This document shows, piece by piece, positions 1 to 10,783 of a stretch of 64,000 nt of DNA (positions are counted from its first letter, which is position 1; every line of letters starts with the position of its first letter). The notes under the pieces were generated by a model. The model was not told the DNA's origin and searched no databases. It saw only the letters and a program-made list of their open reading frames with translations. This DNA is from Canna indica (lineage: Eukaryota > Streptophyta > Magnoliopsida > Zingiberales > Cannaceae). The position numbers and the translations under genes are program-made. The stretch spans positions 27,846,001-27,910,000 of the forward strand of contig CP136893.1 of assembly GCA_034359265.1 (NCBI GenBank), written 5' to 3'.

Positions 1-308
1 ACTTTTGTCCTGCACAACCTATTCATGTGAGTAAGCACATGTTTCATTTCTTTGTATTGATATACTTGAGGAGATATTGATTACTGTAAGTTATATTCAT
101 GCATTATCATGAAGTCTCTTGTCTTGTTTATCTTTAGTTATTAGCCTTTTGAGGCTGCAGTGAATGTTACGATAGGCAACAATGAACAAGGTGCAAGGGT
201 TGCCAAGATTTAGAGACATTCGTGAACCTATGCATGCTGAATCTTTACATGGACACAAATAAACTTATTGTTGTTGGATGATTTCTCATGGATGCAATGG
301 ATCTATTT

Positions 309-310
<2 letters not shown>

Positions 311-370
<60 letters not shown>
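311..370. repeat. (TA)n microsatellite
   Basis: About 60 bp of uninterrupted alternating TA. Bases 1-310 around it show no gene that I can recognise. Confidence 0.95.
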
Positions 371-372
<2 letters not shown>

Positions 373-410
373 CTGAAGCTTTCCAAAAGTTCAAGGTATT
401 TTGGATAATG

Positions 411-1135
411 GCTGAAGAGCAAACTGGTCATTCTAAACCATGTAAAACTATGTGACCAAATCGAGAAGAAAGTATGGATAACAGGATAGCTAGAGATGTT
501 ATTTTAATGAAGATAATTAGAACTTGATTCCTGTGATACTGAAAATCAGCCTACTGATAAAAAGTAGCAATTTAAGTAAATGATCATAGTGGAAATCTGA
601 AGTACACTAATAGTGAAGAGTCACCATTTGGTGTAAATAGAAAATTGGTTGTCCTCTCAGTCTGCTAGAACACAGGAGATGATTAGAAGTGAAGTGTCAG
701 CTAGCAAGCAGATACAGTGAAGGTTTATCTACTCATGCCAGACCTCTGATGAGAATAACAAGGAGGATTTTAGATATTTATGAAGCTTGTCAAGTCTAAA
801 CTGAAGAGGCACTAGTTGTCTTTAGACCAGTAAATTATGAAGAAGTCAAGTACTTGGAGTTTTGTTGATCTACCTGAAGTGAAGACAACTATAGGCCTGA
901 AGTGCATTTTTAAGAACTAATTCAATTCTGACGGCACATTGAAAAGAAATAAGACTAGATTGGTAGTTGATGGGTATGCTCAAGTGCTAGGAGAAGATTT
1001 ATTGAAACATTTTTTTCCTATGGCCTGAATAGATACAATCATGCAGTGGCTGCTAGAAAGGATGGGATTATTTACAATCAGCTTTTCTTAATGGATACTT
1101 AACTGATAATGTTTATGTTGAACAACCCTGTGGTT
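411..1135 (+). pseudogene. Degenerate Ty1/copia fragment (integrase end and start of reverse transcriptase)
   Basis: A strongly decayed copia polyprotein remnant. Around 440-525 short pieces resemble the stretch after the copia integrase core (a decayed form of the RDVVF.E motif). From about 835 the start of the reverse transcriptase can be read through stops: an IGLKCIFK-like piece, then FNSDGTLKRNKTRLVVDGYAQ, the counterpart of the usual KARLVAKGYSQ segment, and near 1110 a VYVEQP-like end. Stops and frameshifts break every frame, so no product is expected. It lies in the same orientation as the larger SIRE-type element downstream but is a separate and older fragment. No LTRs can be tied to it. 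Confidence 0.7.
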
Positions 1136-2186
1136 ACGCACGTAAAGGTTAAGAATAAATTTATATTAATTTGTTCTAATTCGAAAACTAAATATTCTTA
1201 ATTTTTTTATTAATAAGAATAAATTTTAAAAATTTTCACACTATTTAAATTATGTTTAATATTTGATTTTTAAATTTTCAAATCTTATAAATTATATAAA
1301 ATACAGTTTTTGATGGACACATGTCGCTTCCACGTGTCATTGTTTTCCCTCCATTTTATGCATACTTAATTTGGTTATTTTCTCATTTAATTAATTTTTT
1401 AATTCAATTAATTATGTCTACTTAATTGCTTAATTTCAAATTTTATTAATCATCTTATTAATTTTGAGTCTTTTTGGAAATTATACATTTATTTACCTTC
1501 TCATTTAAGAGTTACTATTTTTATATACATATTATTTATATTTCATAGATCAAAACACACCACACTCACCACCTTCTCTTCTCCCTCTCATCTTCATCTC
1601 ACATTTTATCTTGAAGAAAATGATCCACAACCAGGCGATTTTTCTCAAGCATTACTCATCAAAGTTGACATTTGTATTTCGAGGTATCATATAGCTATAT
1701 TTTATATGAGTATTACTTTTTTTTCTCTTCTTTTTATCCCCCTAATTCAAGTGCATGCAACAGATTCATAGGGGAGAAGATGAAGACGAGGATCATTAAA
1801 TAATGCAACCGTAAAATTAAAATTGCTATGTTTTTTTACTGAGTTTTACTGTATTTGAAATTTTGTTTTTTTATATTTTTTTCTTTTTCATGTTTCTCTC
1901 CTTTCTCTAACATGTCTTTTCTTTATCTCACATAATCACATGTCTCATCTCTCTCTTTGTATTAGCTCATTTTTAATATTTACAATTTTGGATTTATTAG
2001 TTTTTAAGGTATTGAACTATTTTTTATATTAGTTTATGTATTTTTGATATTTCATTTCTTGAGTTTCTAATATTTTTTTACTAAATTTTATTTTTTTAAT
2101 ATATTTTTTTCTCTTTTCACTTCTCTCTCTTCTCTCTCTCACATAGTCACATGTATCCTCTCTCTCTCTCTCTCTCTTAAAATTAG
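1136..2186. other. AT-rich intergenic stretch
   Basis: AT-rich sequence without a convincing reading frame. It has pyrimidine-rich patches at 1560-1610 and 2105-2180, ending in a (TC)n run at about 2157-2177. It may contain old LTR or untranslated leader sequence, but nothing can be assigned. Confidence 0.5.
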
Positions 2187-3010
2187 TGTCACGCCCCAAC
2201 TCAGGGTCACGTGACCGGCTAGGGTATAAGTGCCTATACCTCGAAGCCTAACCCATGCATATGCCAAAACAAATAATGTAGCGAAAAAAAAAACAACAAG
2301 TTTTATTTTAAAGAAAAAACAAACCAACACCAAGTTTAGTTTAATAGCTCAGAAGTAAAGAAAAATGCGGAAATACGTTTAAGTTCAACAGTTCAACAGT
2401 TCAGTCAAATAAAACCTTAAATAAATAACATAAATGACCTCAGGGCTACAACTCCAAATCAAGCTAATACAAATGCATGACAACTACCAAAAAGACTCGA
2501 CTACGACCCTAACTAGGACTGCTATGAGATCCAGCGGCTCCTCTGCCCTCCAGCGACGCCAAGTGCATCCAACCCACCTCACCAATCAGGCTCTGCAAAA
2601 TAGAAATCGAACGACAACGGGTGAGTTCAAAGAACTCAGCGAGCGGTTTTACCCACCCTCCAATAAACACAGAGATAACACAAATAAATTCTATATCTAA
2701 AAGGCAAAGTCACAGAGGTGTGACTAGCTATCAGGCCAACAGGCCACCCATGCCCACGACACCTAACTCTCCAAAGAGGTGCATCGGACCGAAGCCCTAC
2801 CATGCCTGCAGACAACATCACCAACAAATAGGTGCATCGGGCCGAAGCCCTACCATGCCCGCAGGCAACATCACCAACAAAAGATGCATCTGGCTGAAGC
2901 CCTACCATTCCGAAGGCAATCGCACATACTAGGGAAGTGCATCGGGCCAAAGCCCTACCATGCCGAAGGCAATCGCACAAACTAGGATAATCGGGAAGGC
3001 CCTCTGAACT
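2187..3010 (+). mobile_element. Partial Ty3/gypsy (Tekay-like) LTR
   Basis: Starts TGTCACGCCCC, and its first ~70 bp match the end of the large LTR at 48771-51163 (both contain CTCAGGGTC, CGTGACCGGC and CGAAGCC in the same order). A second block at 2520-2665 matches about 49055-49190, including the GAACTCAGYGAGCGGTT segment. The LTR is cut off near 3010, where SIRE-type integrase sequence begins, so this is a junction between two unrelated retroelements. It contains its own 52-bp tandem repeats. Orientation is given as read on this strand; the complete relative belongs to a minus-strand element. Confidence 0.8.
2777..2990 (+). repeat. Four tandem ~53-bp repeats inside the partial gypsy LTR
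   Basis: Four consecutive units start with GRTGCATCKGGCCGAAGCCCTACCAT-like sequence at about 2778, 2831, 2882 and 2937. Units 1-2 share one tail (AACATCACCAACAAA) and units 3-4 share another (AATCGCACAxACTAGG). The array creates short open frames on both strands that are not genes. Confidence 0.85.
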
Positions 3011-3019
3011 TATCCCATG

Positions 3020-5015
3020 ATGTGGAAAATTATATTGCTATGTTTTGGTTGATGATTTCTCGAGATTTACATGAGTTTTCTTCCTAGCTAAGAAAAATGA
3101 AACTTTTGATTTCTTTAAAAAATTTGCTATGAGAGTTATAAATGAAAAAGAAATTTCGATTTTGAAAATTAGAAGTGATAATGGAAGAGAATTTAAAAAT
3201 GAAAAATTTTCTGAATTTTGTGATGAATTAGGTATTGAGCATACCTTTCCTTTCCCTAGAACGCCTCAACAAAATGGGGTGGTTAAGAGGAAGAATAGAA
3301 CCTTATAAGAAATGGCTAGGATCATGCTTTGTGAAAATAATTTGTCTAAGTATTTTTGGGCCGAAGCCATAAATACTTCTTGTTATGTGCTTAATCGTGT
3401 TTTGTTAAGACCAAATATCAAGAAAATACCTTTTGAACTTTGGAATGATAAAATCCTAAGTGTGAGATATTTTCGAGTTTTTGGATGCAAATATTTTATC
3501 TTAAACATTAATGAAGCAATAGAAGATGAATTTTTGGTAATTGTCATGCAAGAGGAGCTAAATCAATTTGTTAGAAATGATGTTTGGGATTTAGTACCTA
3601 TACCTAGTGGACAAACCGTAATTGGGACTAAATGAGTATTTAGAAACAAGTTAGATGAAGGAGGTTTAGTCATTAGAAACAAAGCTAGGTTAGTGGCCCA
3701 AGGGTATAGTCAAGAGGAAGGAATAGATTACAATGAAACTTATGCTCTCGTAGCTAGATTAGAAGCAATTCGGATGCTTTTAGCTTATGCAAGTTTTAAA
3801 GGTTTTAAACTTTTTCAAATAGATGTTAAAAGTGCATTTTTTAATGGCTTTATTAATGAAGAAGTTTATGTTGAGCAACCCACCAGTTTAGAAAATTTTG
3901 AGTTTTCAAACCATGTACGTTTTTAAACTTAAAAAAGCTTTGTATAGTTTAAAACAAGCCCCTAGGGCTTGGTATGAACCGCTTTCTACGTTTTTAATTT
4001 ATCAAGGTTTTAGATTGGAAAAGCCAAGGTTTCTCTTTTCATTAAAAATGATAAAAATGACATTTTGCTTATGTAAATTTATGTGGATAATATTATATTT
4101 GGTGCTACTAATGAATTACTTTGTGAGTGATTTGCAAAGTGTATGTAAGAGGAGTTTGAGATGAGCATGATGGAAGAACTCTCATTTATGCTTGGCCTCC
4201 AAATTAAGCAAACAAACAAAGGGATCTTCATAAATCAAGCTAAGTACACAAAGGAGCTCATCAAAAGATTTGGGATGACTGAAGCCAAGATAGCTTCTAC
4301 ACCAATAAGCATATCAATTAAGCTTGACAAAGATGAAGATGGTGTAAAGGTAGATGAAAAACGATATCGATGTATGATTGGTCGCCTTCTTTATTTAACT
4401 GCAAGTAAACCTGATATCATGTTTAGTGTTTGTGCATCTGCTAGGTGTTAAACTTGTCCTAAAATATCTCATTTAAGTGCGGTCAAACGCATATTGAGAT
4501 ATTTGAAAGACACGATTGAATTAGGGTTATGGTATTCATGCAATGCATCTTTCAATTTAATTGGTTTTTCGGATGTCGATTTTGCCGGGTGTAAAGTAGA
4601 TAGAAAAAACACTTGTGAGTGTTGTCAATTCCTATGGATGAGTCTTGTTTATTGGTTTTCAAAAAAATAAAACTCGACGGCACTTTCAACTACCGAAGCG
4701 GAATACATCTTTGCGGCTAGTTGTTATGCACAAGTCCTTTGGATGAAACAAACACTTTTATATTATAAACTTAAATATTCATGTATATATACCTATACAT
4801 TATCACAACACTAAGTGCAATCAACTTGACCAAAAATCTTATTTTACACTCTAGGACCAAACACATTGATCTAAGGCACCATTTTCTTAGAGACAATGTA
4901 GCTAAGGACAATATATTTGTAGAATTCGTATCTACTGATAAACAACTTGCAGATATATTTACAAAACCCTTGAATGAAGAGAGTTTCACAAACCTAAGGA
5001 TGCAATTATGAATTT
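3020..5015 (+). pseudogene. SIRE-type Ty1/copia polyprotein remnant (integrase, reverse transcriptase, RNase H)
   Basis: The pol region can be followed in order. The integrase core has a D-D-E context (LVDDFSRFTWVF near 3045, IRSDNGREF near 3170, TPQQNGVV near 3265). Then come EMARIML and LNRVLLRP pieces, and a deletion after FRVFGCKYF at about 3500. Reverse transcriptase follows with ARLVAQGYSQEEGIDYNETY (3690-3740) and IDVKSAFFNG (3820). The SLKQAPRAWY segment is at 3948 and the MIGRLLYLTASKPDI segment at 4374. RNase H carries STTEAEYIFAASC (about 4687) and a HIDLRHHF...ADIFTKPL end (4861-4974). The wording is that of the SIRE/Maximus lineage. At least five stops or frameshifts and the lack of gag, protease and a 5' LTR make it inactive. 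Its polypurine tract and 3' LTR follow directly. Confidence 0.9.
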
Positions 5016-5796
5016 ATACTTTGCTGAATGCTTAAGTTTTCAAATTTTGCATGTCTTTTGAAGAATTGCATTTTATATGGTATCATCACACTTATGTAAT
5101 GCTCTGTAGTGGGGCTTTGCGACTTATCGGTGTTAGCCTTCTATAGACTTACATTATTATGAAGGACTATAATGGTATATGATACTTGGATTTATGTTTT
5201 TTTCTCAGATTTCTCGATAAACTCATTAATAATACCTAACATTTTGCCCTTTTTGATTGATGTCAAAAGGGGGAGAAACGATAAGGTCACATTTGTTTTA
5301 TAATGCATATAGTTAGGGGGATCCATAAACTTGGTATGCATATTGATAGGGGGAGCATATGTTAACTTATAATGTTTAAGCAATCTATATAGATTATCAA
5401 AACTCACAAATATGTATTTCTTAAAATTGATGAATTTTATGTTTTGTTTGTCATCATCAAAAAGGGGAAGATTGTTGACCCAAGGGTTGTCCCTAGGGCT
5501 CGATCTCTATTTTGATGAAAATAAATATGAAACTAGTGTATTTATGTAGTTTTGAGTTCAAGTTGAGATTACGATACGCGCGCGCAGTTCGCTTGGAGAA
5601 AAACAAAAAATGGCAAAAATGGCTTTGAAAATGAGCTTGTAGATAGCCTAGAGTTAGGATTAGAATCTATGTAATATGATTCTAGGAATCTATCCCAAGC
5701 CAATTTGTAATGATATCCAAGTCATAACCTTGTAACGGAACCCGAAAATAAAGTGCGCAAGAAAGAAACTTCAAATTCCATCCATCATCCCAGATT

Positions 5797-6003
5797 CGGT
5801 CGACCGTCTGGTCGACCGACGGAAGCAAAAATGAGGCAGAAATGAGCAGCTTGGCATTCGGTCGACCGGTTGGTCGATCACCCGAAGCCAAAAAAGAACA
5901 GAGAGAATTCGATTGATCAGGCGGTCGACCGAATGTGGCCAGAAAAGGACAGTAGGCTCGCGGTCGATCGGTCGATCGATCGACGATCAACCGACAAGTG
6001 ACC
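5797..6003 (+). repeat. Array of GGTCGACC palindromes in the SIRE LTR
   Basis: Several diverged units of roughly 45-55 bp. Each carries one or two CGGTCGACCG-like palindromes joined by a purine-rich spacer (GCCAAAAA or GCAAAAATGAGGC types). The array sits directly upstream of the LTR TATA box. Confidence 0.8.
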
Positions 6004-6060
6004 GAACAGCGTCCAACGAGCAAAAAAATGCCTGTTGGAGTGAACTGCCGAGTGAGGGGT

Positions 6061-6068
6061 TATAAATA
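6061..6068 (+). promoter_or_regulatory. LTR TATA box
   Basis: TATAAATA framed by GAGGGG on the left and CCCCTC on the right, giving an imperfect palindrome. The same arrangement occurs at the equivalent place in the related solo LTR (11171-11178), so it is probably the ancestral LTR promoter. Confidence 0.6.
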
Positions 6069-6784
6069 CCCCTCGCAACCTTCATTAACTCTTCTTAACT
6101 ACTCTAATAAGCTTCCAAAGTGTGATTTAAGCCTTCACAAGTTGATTTGCTCGCGCTTGCATCTCCGAACGATGATTTCTCTCAAGCGCTCATCTTCCCT
6201 CGACTCTGGCTTCGATTCGACCTCACCGTCTTGTGGAGTTGGAGGAGTAGAAGGCTTGGAAATGAGCTCTTTGTTGTTGTTTATTCTTTAGCTCTTTTTT
6301 TTGTAATTTTACTTGTTGTTTGAACTTGATTTTTCATTGTAAGCTTGTTAGTTGTGCTACGTTAAATACCTTAGGGTTTTCTTTGTAGAATTATATTTTG
6401 CCTAAGTGAATATGTTTGAGGCGTTCTCAAAGAATTGAGAAGCGAGTCCTCGATTGTATTCAAAGGGAAACACAAAGTCTATAAATAATTTGATTAAAAA
6501 TTCTTGGTGTAGAGCCAAGGTAGTGGAGTAGGCGGTTGGCCGAACCACTATAATTACTCGTCTTTGCCTTGTTTGTTTGATTGTATTTAATTGCTAATTA
6601 TTACTCGTCAAGCATCGTAATCTAGTAAGACGTTTGTTTGGTTGCATTCGGAATCGAATCTAAACGAAAACGAATTTAACGTGGTCTTAATCCAGTACTA
6701 TTCAATCTCCTTTCTAGCGTAGGTATTTGATCAACGATTGTCCTTTTTTTTTGAGTAATTTTTTTAGAATAACACAATAATTTT

Positions 6785-7408
6785 TACAAATTTTGCGGAT
6801 GAATGATCAAAAAATTGTAAATGCCATAAATATGGTTAAAGTCTAAAAAGATATTTGCAAATAATGGAGAGATGATGATTGAGCAGCTTTGCTATATGAG
6901 GTTTCTGCATTCCGTGATAAATATGATATAAATGTACTAAATACGAAGGGTGCATATGTTATTTAGCATATATCATAGCATAAAAGTAAAGATTGAACTA
7001 ATCTGTGTCACTATTAAGTTGAATTGTTCTATTTAGTGATTGACTTATAATTAGAATAATTCAACAATCATTTTATGTATGACATGTATTAGTCCTAAAG
7101 ACTCATATTTCGTATTTGGTATATGCAAATTAGTCCAATTTCTAGAGTTTTATCAATTAGAATTGTATATAATTGTTCTAATTGAACTTGATAGTAAAAA
7201 TTTTTTAGTGATGTGACAATAAAATTATCTATTATAACAAAAATTAAAAGAGTTGTAAAAAGATAATTGCTACAAGAAAATATACTCTTTTTTCTATTGA
7301 TATATTTATGGAAAGAGCATTTGCAGCAATGATATTTATTAAAAATCATCTGCGTAATTTAATGAGAGATAAGCTATTGGATGATTTTTTAGTAATTTAT
7401 ATTGAAAA
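6785..7408 (+). pseudogene. hAT transposase remnant (ZMYM1/TTF-type), 5' part of a split copy
   Basis: Reading through stops and frameshifts gives pieces of the C-terminal half of plant hAT transposases of the zinc-finger MYM-type-1-like group. VNAINMVK and EVSAFRDKYDI lie near 6815-6925, VELFYLVIDL near 7017-7046, and the hAT dimerisation block ERAFAAMIFIKNHLRNLM near 7312, followed by LLDDFLVIYIEK up to the MULE insertion. The family pattern at this end is (S)VERAFSAMxIIK...LRNxMxD...LVxYIE. The coding frame resumes beyond the MULE at 8488. The N-terminal half and terminal repeats were not found. Confidence 0.7.
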
Positions 7409-8478
7409 GGGTAAATACCAAAAAAAATATACGAACTTTAGACATTTTTCCTATTTTTAGCATAAACTTTTTTCGTTAACAAAAAAATACACAAACTTTC
7501 ATTATGTTATCCCGTTTAGCACGCATTGTCATTTTTGACGGTTTTTACTGATGTGTCACTTAACAGTGACGACGTGGCAAATTTTATACTACGTGGATTA
7601 TTATTTTAATCAATTTTATTATTAAAAAAATATTATTATTAATAACTTGGTCATTCTTCTCAAAGGCCTTGACGTTAATTGCACTCCACGAGTTGTCGCC
7701 GGGGACGAGCTCGTTGCCGTCGCAGGGTAGAAGCTCGTCGTCGTCACCGTCACAAACCTCTCCACCGGAGAGATTGCACACAAGGTCGGCGACCTCTCTG
7801 GCGGAGAGGAGGCGCAACCTCTCTGCTAGAGAGGAGGCAGACCTCTCTGGCAAAGAGGACGGGCGAAGAGGTCAGCACGTAAATACCTCGCACCAGAGAG
7901 GTCGCGCGTCCTCTCTGCCTCTCGACCTCTCTGGCGGAGAGGTCGCGCGATCACGTGCGACCTCTCTGCCAGAGAGGCAGAGAGGAGGCGAAGCCAGAGA
8001 GGCCACGCGATCACGCGCAACCTCTCTGCCACATGCGGCCTCTCTGGCAGAGGGGCGGAGAGGAGGCGGAGCCAGAGAGGCCGCGTGACCTCTCTGGCGG
8101 CGCGTCCTCTCCGCCGACCTCTCCTCTCGCCACCTCTCTGAGATGAGATCCGGATGGAGAGGTCTGTGTGACCTCTCGTTTGCCGCCGCCATCGGACAGA
8201 GGAGGTGAGAAGGAAGGTGTAGTGGAGAAGATAATTTAGAAGATAAGTTAATATTTTAGTCAATAATATAATCTACGTGATATTTTTTATTCTACATGAC
8301 TTCTTTTTTATGTCACTCGTCATCGTTAAGTGACACATCAGCAAAAATCATCAAAAATAACGGTCCATGCTAAACGGGGTAACAGAATGAAAGTTTTTGT
8401 ATTTTCTTGCTAATGAAAAAAGTTTATGCTAAAAATGAAAAAATGTTCAAAGTTCGTAATTTTTTTTGGTATTTACCC
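7409..8478. mobile_element. Non-autonomous Mutator-like element with perfect 9-bp TSD
   Basis: Starts GGGTAAATACC and ends GGTATTTACCC. The terminal inverted repeats extend well over 100 bp: the start reads AACTTT..CATTTTTCCTATTTTTAGCATAAAC, and its mirror is at 8370-8478. Both sides are flanked by TATTGAAAA (7400-7408 and 8479-8487), the 9-bp TSD typical of the Mutator superfamily. The interior (7660-8230) is GC-rich and built of GAGAGG/CCTCTC hairpin units. No transposase is present. Open frames of up to 145 codons on both strands of the interior are by-products of the repeats. Confidence 0.9.
7790..8140. repeat. Clustered CCTCTCTG-N-GAGAGG hairpin units inside the MULE
   Basis: At least five near-identical 17-bp hairpins of the form CCTCTCTGnnnGAGAGG (7793, 7818, 7842, 7926, 7961). 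Further imperfect ones run to about 8140, separated by TCGCGCGATCACG-type linkers. GC content contrasts sharply with the AT-rich TIRs. Confidence 0.85.
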
Positions 8479-8487
8479 TATTGAAAA

Positions 8488-8533
8488 ATATATATTTGCT
8501 CGTATTAAAATAATGTTGAAATGGCTTTAATTA
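8488..8533 (+). pseudogene. hAT transposase remnant, 3' part
   Basis: If the MULE and one TSD copy are removed, the frame continues without a shift from ...VIYIEK into YIFARIKIMLKWL and a TAA. That matches the way this transposase group ends (YIEKDIF..I.N..I...F). Confidence 0.6.
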
Positions 8534-8613
8534 AACTTGACATTAAAATTTTGAAATAACTTTTATTACTTATTTTCTTATGTCTTAAATTAGAAACCCC
8601 ACAATTAAATTCC

Positions 8614-9403
8614 GAGAAAATACATAAATATAATTTGTACTTTGACATTTGTCTCATTTGTGGCATGTACTTTCATTTGTCTTATTTGTATACATATACT
8701 AAGATATTTATTTTAATTATGGTCTCTGCCGTTTAATTTTCGTTAGGTGCCCCGTTAAATTGATGACGCGGCATGCTGATATATATAAAAAATTAATTTT
8801 TTATTTAATTATTAACTTATCCTCCCCGTATCTCTCCCCTGGCATGCTACCATGCATAAAAAAATTAATTTTTTATTCAATTATTAACTCATCCTCCACG
8901 TATCTCTCCCCGATTAATAAAATTGAGTCCTACCTCTTCTAACGTTAAAATGGGTCCCACCTCTTCTAATATTAAAATTGGGTCGATGCCAATTGCCAAC
9001 TGCAGTGGCCGCCCACGGAGAGGTGGTCACCGCCAACGCGCGGAGAGGTCGTCCCTCTCGATTCTACGCAGCACACGAAGTCGTCATTGGTCGACAGGGA
9101 AGCAAATTCAGATCCAAACGGGGAGCTGATTTGGATCGTGCAGGTTGCTTCTGGAGGTGGGGCTTCTGGCGGAAGCGTTCGGGTTGCAGGTCGCTTCGTT
9201 GTCGTCAGGGCAGCCGCAAGCGCATGTGCTGCAGAGAACGACGGAGTCGTTGTAGAAGGCAGAGAACTTGCGTTCGTGGGGCCGCTCCCTTTTCTTGTGT
9301 GACGGCTGCAACACGGGCGTCGTCGTCTGCTCCGACACAGTGAATATATAAAGAAATAGTGAAAAGAACGCTTCAATAGAAGAGCATGCGTCTGTTCCAA
9401 CTT
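8614..9403 (+). repeat. Left TIR of the Pack-MULE-like element
   Basis: Outer half is AT-rich; inner half (9000-9340) is GC-rich and may itself be captured coding DNA (several open frames, none recognised). Mirrors 11902-12631. The inner end is at GTTCCAAC. Confidence 0.85.
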
Positions 9404-10026
9404 TGAAGGCTGCTTTTAGTCCCTGGGTTTTTCTTTTCCTTTTCCTTTTCTATGTTCATCGTCTGTTCACCGGTTTGTCCAACATCTTCTTCAGTGATGT
9501 TTGAAATGTACATTCTCTTTAGCTGGAAATGTAGAACGAAATTGAAGTGTTGCTAGGTCTTGAAGAAAAGACAGATAATATAATCCAACTTAGTAGCTAA
9601 ACTCATACTGCACTATAAATTAAGAATAAAAGACATTATAGTTCATAATGATATATAGGCATCATCAGATCATATAGTTCATAATCTGTTGCATGCTGTG
9701 ATCTTAATTTGAGTACTTTGAATCCTGATTTTGTAATACATTAGTCTTTATAGAATTGTAGTCGTAGCACAGTCACAATTGAGTAGAGTGAATAAGCTAT
9801 ATATCATTGTGATCTTTCTTTCGATCTTTTATGTATTCCTATCCTTAGTAAGGATTTGTTAGCTTCACAAAAAAGACATCGTAACTAAGCGTAAACTCAC
9901 AATACTTTTTAAAAGCATCGATCATCATATTTAAGTGCTATATAAAGCCTGCAAAAGATTTTATAAGCACAGCTAGATACAAATCAACTTGTAGAATTTT
10001 CGTAAGCACAGCCAGCCACCTAGCTC

Positions 10027-10290
10027 GTCTCCCAGCGCTTGAACGTGCCCCTGCAGAGAGACGCCAAGTCTTGCTTGGAGAGGTGGAAGAACTACCTCAA
10101 GCCCAACGTCAAGAGGGGTTCGCTCACCGACGAGGAGCAACGCCTCGTCATCCGTCTGTAGGCCAAGTATGGAAACAAGTGGAAGAAGATGGCCGCGGAG
10201 GTCCCCGACGGCACCAGGTCTTCGAGCAGCGCCAGGTCGTGGCGAGGCCGCCTTCGTTCATGGCGACGTCACTGGGTTTCTTCGTATAAT
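10027..10290 (+). pseudogene. Captured ASYMMETRIC LEAVES1/ROUGH SHEATH2-type MYB fragment
   Basis: Frame +1 reads [23 protein letters not shown], then [20 protein letters not shown], a stop where a Gln is expected (TAG for CAG, near 10159), then AKYGNKWKKMAAEVP. This is the end of R2 and most of R3 of the AS1/RS2/PHANTASTICA MYB domain (family form: [16 protein letters not shown], GSLTxEEQRLVI, KxGNKWKKIAAEVPGRT). After AAEVPDGT the similarity stops. The family's start codon, first repeat and C-terminal half are missing. It lies inside the Pack-MULE-like element between the two TIRs, so I read it as a transduplicated gene fragment and not a resident gene. Confidence 0.85.
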
Positions 10291-10783
10291 AGTAACTAAC
10301 TTGATTTTTCATGTCTTAATTATATAATACTTCATATATAATACTTCTTTCATCTTCTTCTGTGGGTCGTCGGCGTGCTCAGGCGGGAGGTAGACGCTGG
10401 TAGGTAGAGATGAAGAAACCCCTTGGCGGGAGGTCGGTGCGCTCCGGCGCCCTGTTCGGGTGAACCCTGTTGGCTTAAGGGGTCCTCCTTAGGCTTTGAT
10501 CTTCATTTTGATGATAACAAACAAGTATTTAATATATGTGTGTGAAGTTTTGAGTTCAGGATGAGGTTGCGATAAGTATGCGAACTTCGACGAACCTCGC
10601 TCGGAGGAACGAAAGGAAAGAACGTCAAGAAAGGCTCGGATGTAGGTTGAGTAAAAATCTTGTAATATACTCCTAGAATCTCATCCCAAGCCTAGTTGTA
10701 AAGTTATCCAAGTTAAAACTTGGTAACTAAACTCATGAAAAAGCATGCAGCAAAGATAAGGTAAAAATCAGTCTCAGCCTAAG

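Larger units (their letters stand above)
5473..6737 (+). mobile_element. 3' LTR of the SIRE-type copia element
   Basis: Begins TGTTGACCCAAGGG immediately after a polypurine tract (AAAAAGGGGAAG at about 5459-5470) and ends near ATCAACGA. It aligns along its whole length with the solo LTR at 10468-11844: same start, GTCGAC-palindrome array, TATA region, the GTAGAATT and CTCAAAG segments, and the ACTATTCAA..CCTTTCTAG end. The 3' boundary is good to a few bases only, because the final CCCAACA of the other copy has mutated here. There is no upstream partner LTR in the window. Confidence 0.85.

Noticed and set aside
2621..2985. Frames of 68-114 codons in the partial LTR
   Set aside because: Produced by the 53-bp tandem repeats inside LTR sequence; repetitive text with no family.
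2777..2990. Possible CRISPR-like array (regular repeats with spacers)
   Set aside because: Plant nuclear LTR context, units contiguous without unique spacers, and homologous to another LTR.
5682..6023. 113-codon minus-strand frame over the palindrome array
   Set aside because: Lies wholly in the LTR array of GGTCGACC palindromes.
7584..8263. Several 60-145 codon frames on both strands in the MULE interior
   Set aside because: They arise from GAGAGG/CCTCTC repeats (Arg, Glu, Leu, Ser repeats), are present on both strands equally and show no protein family.
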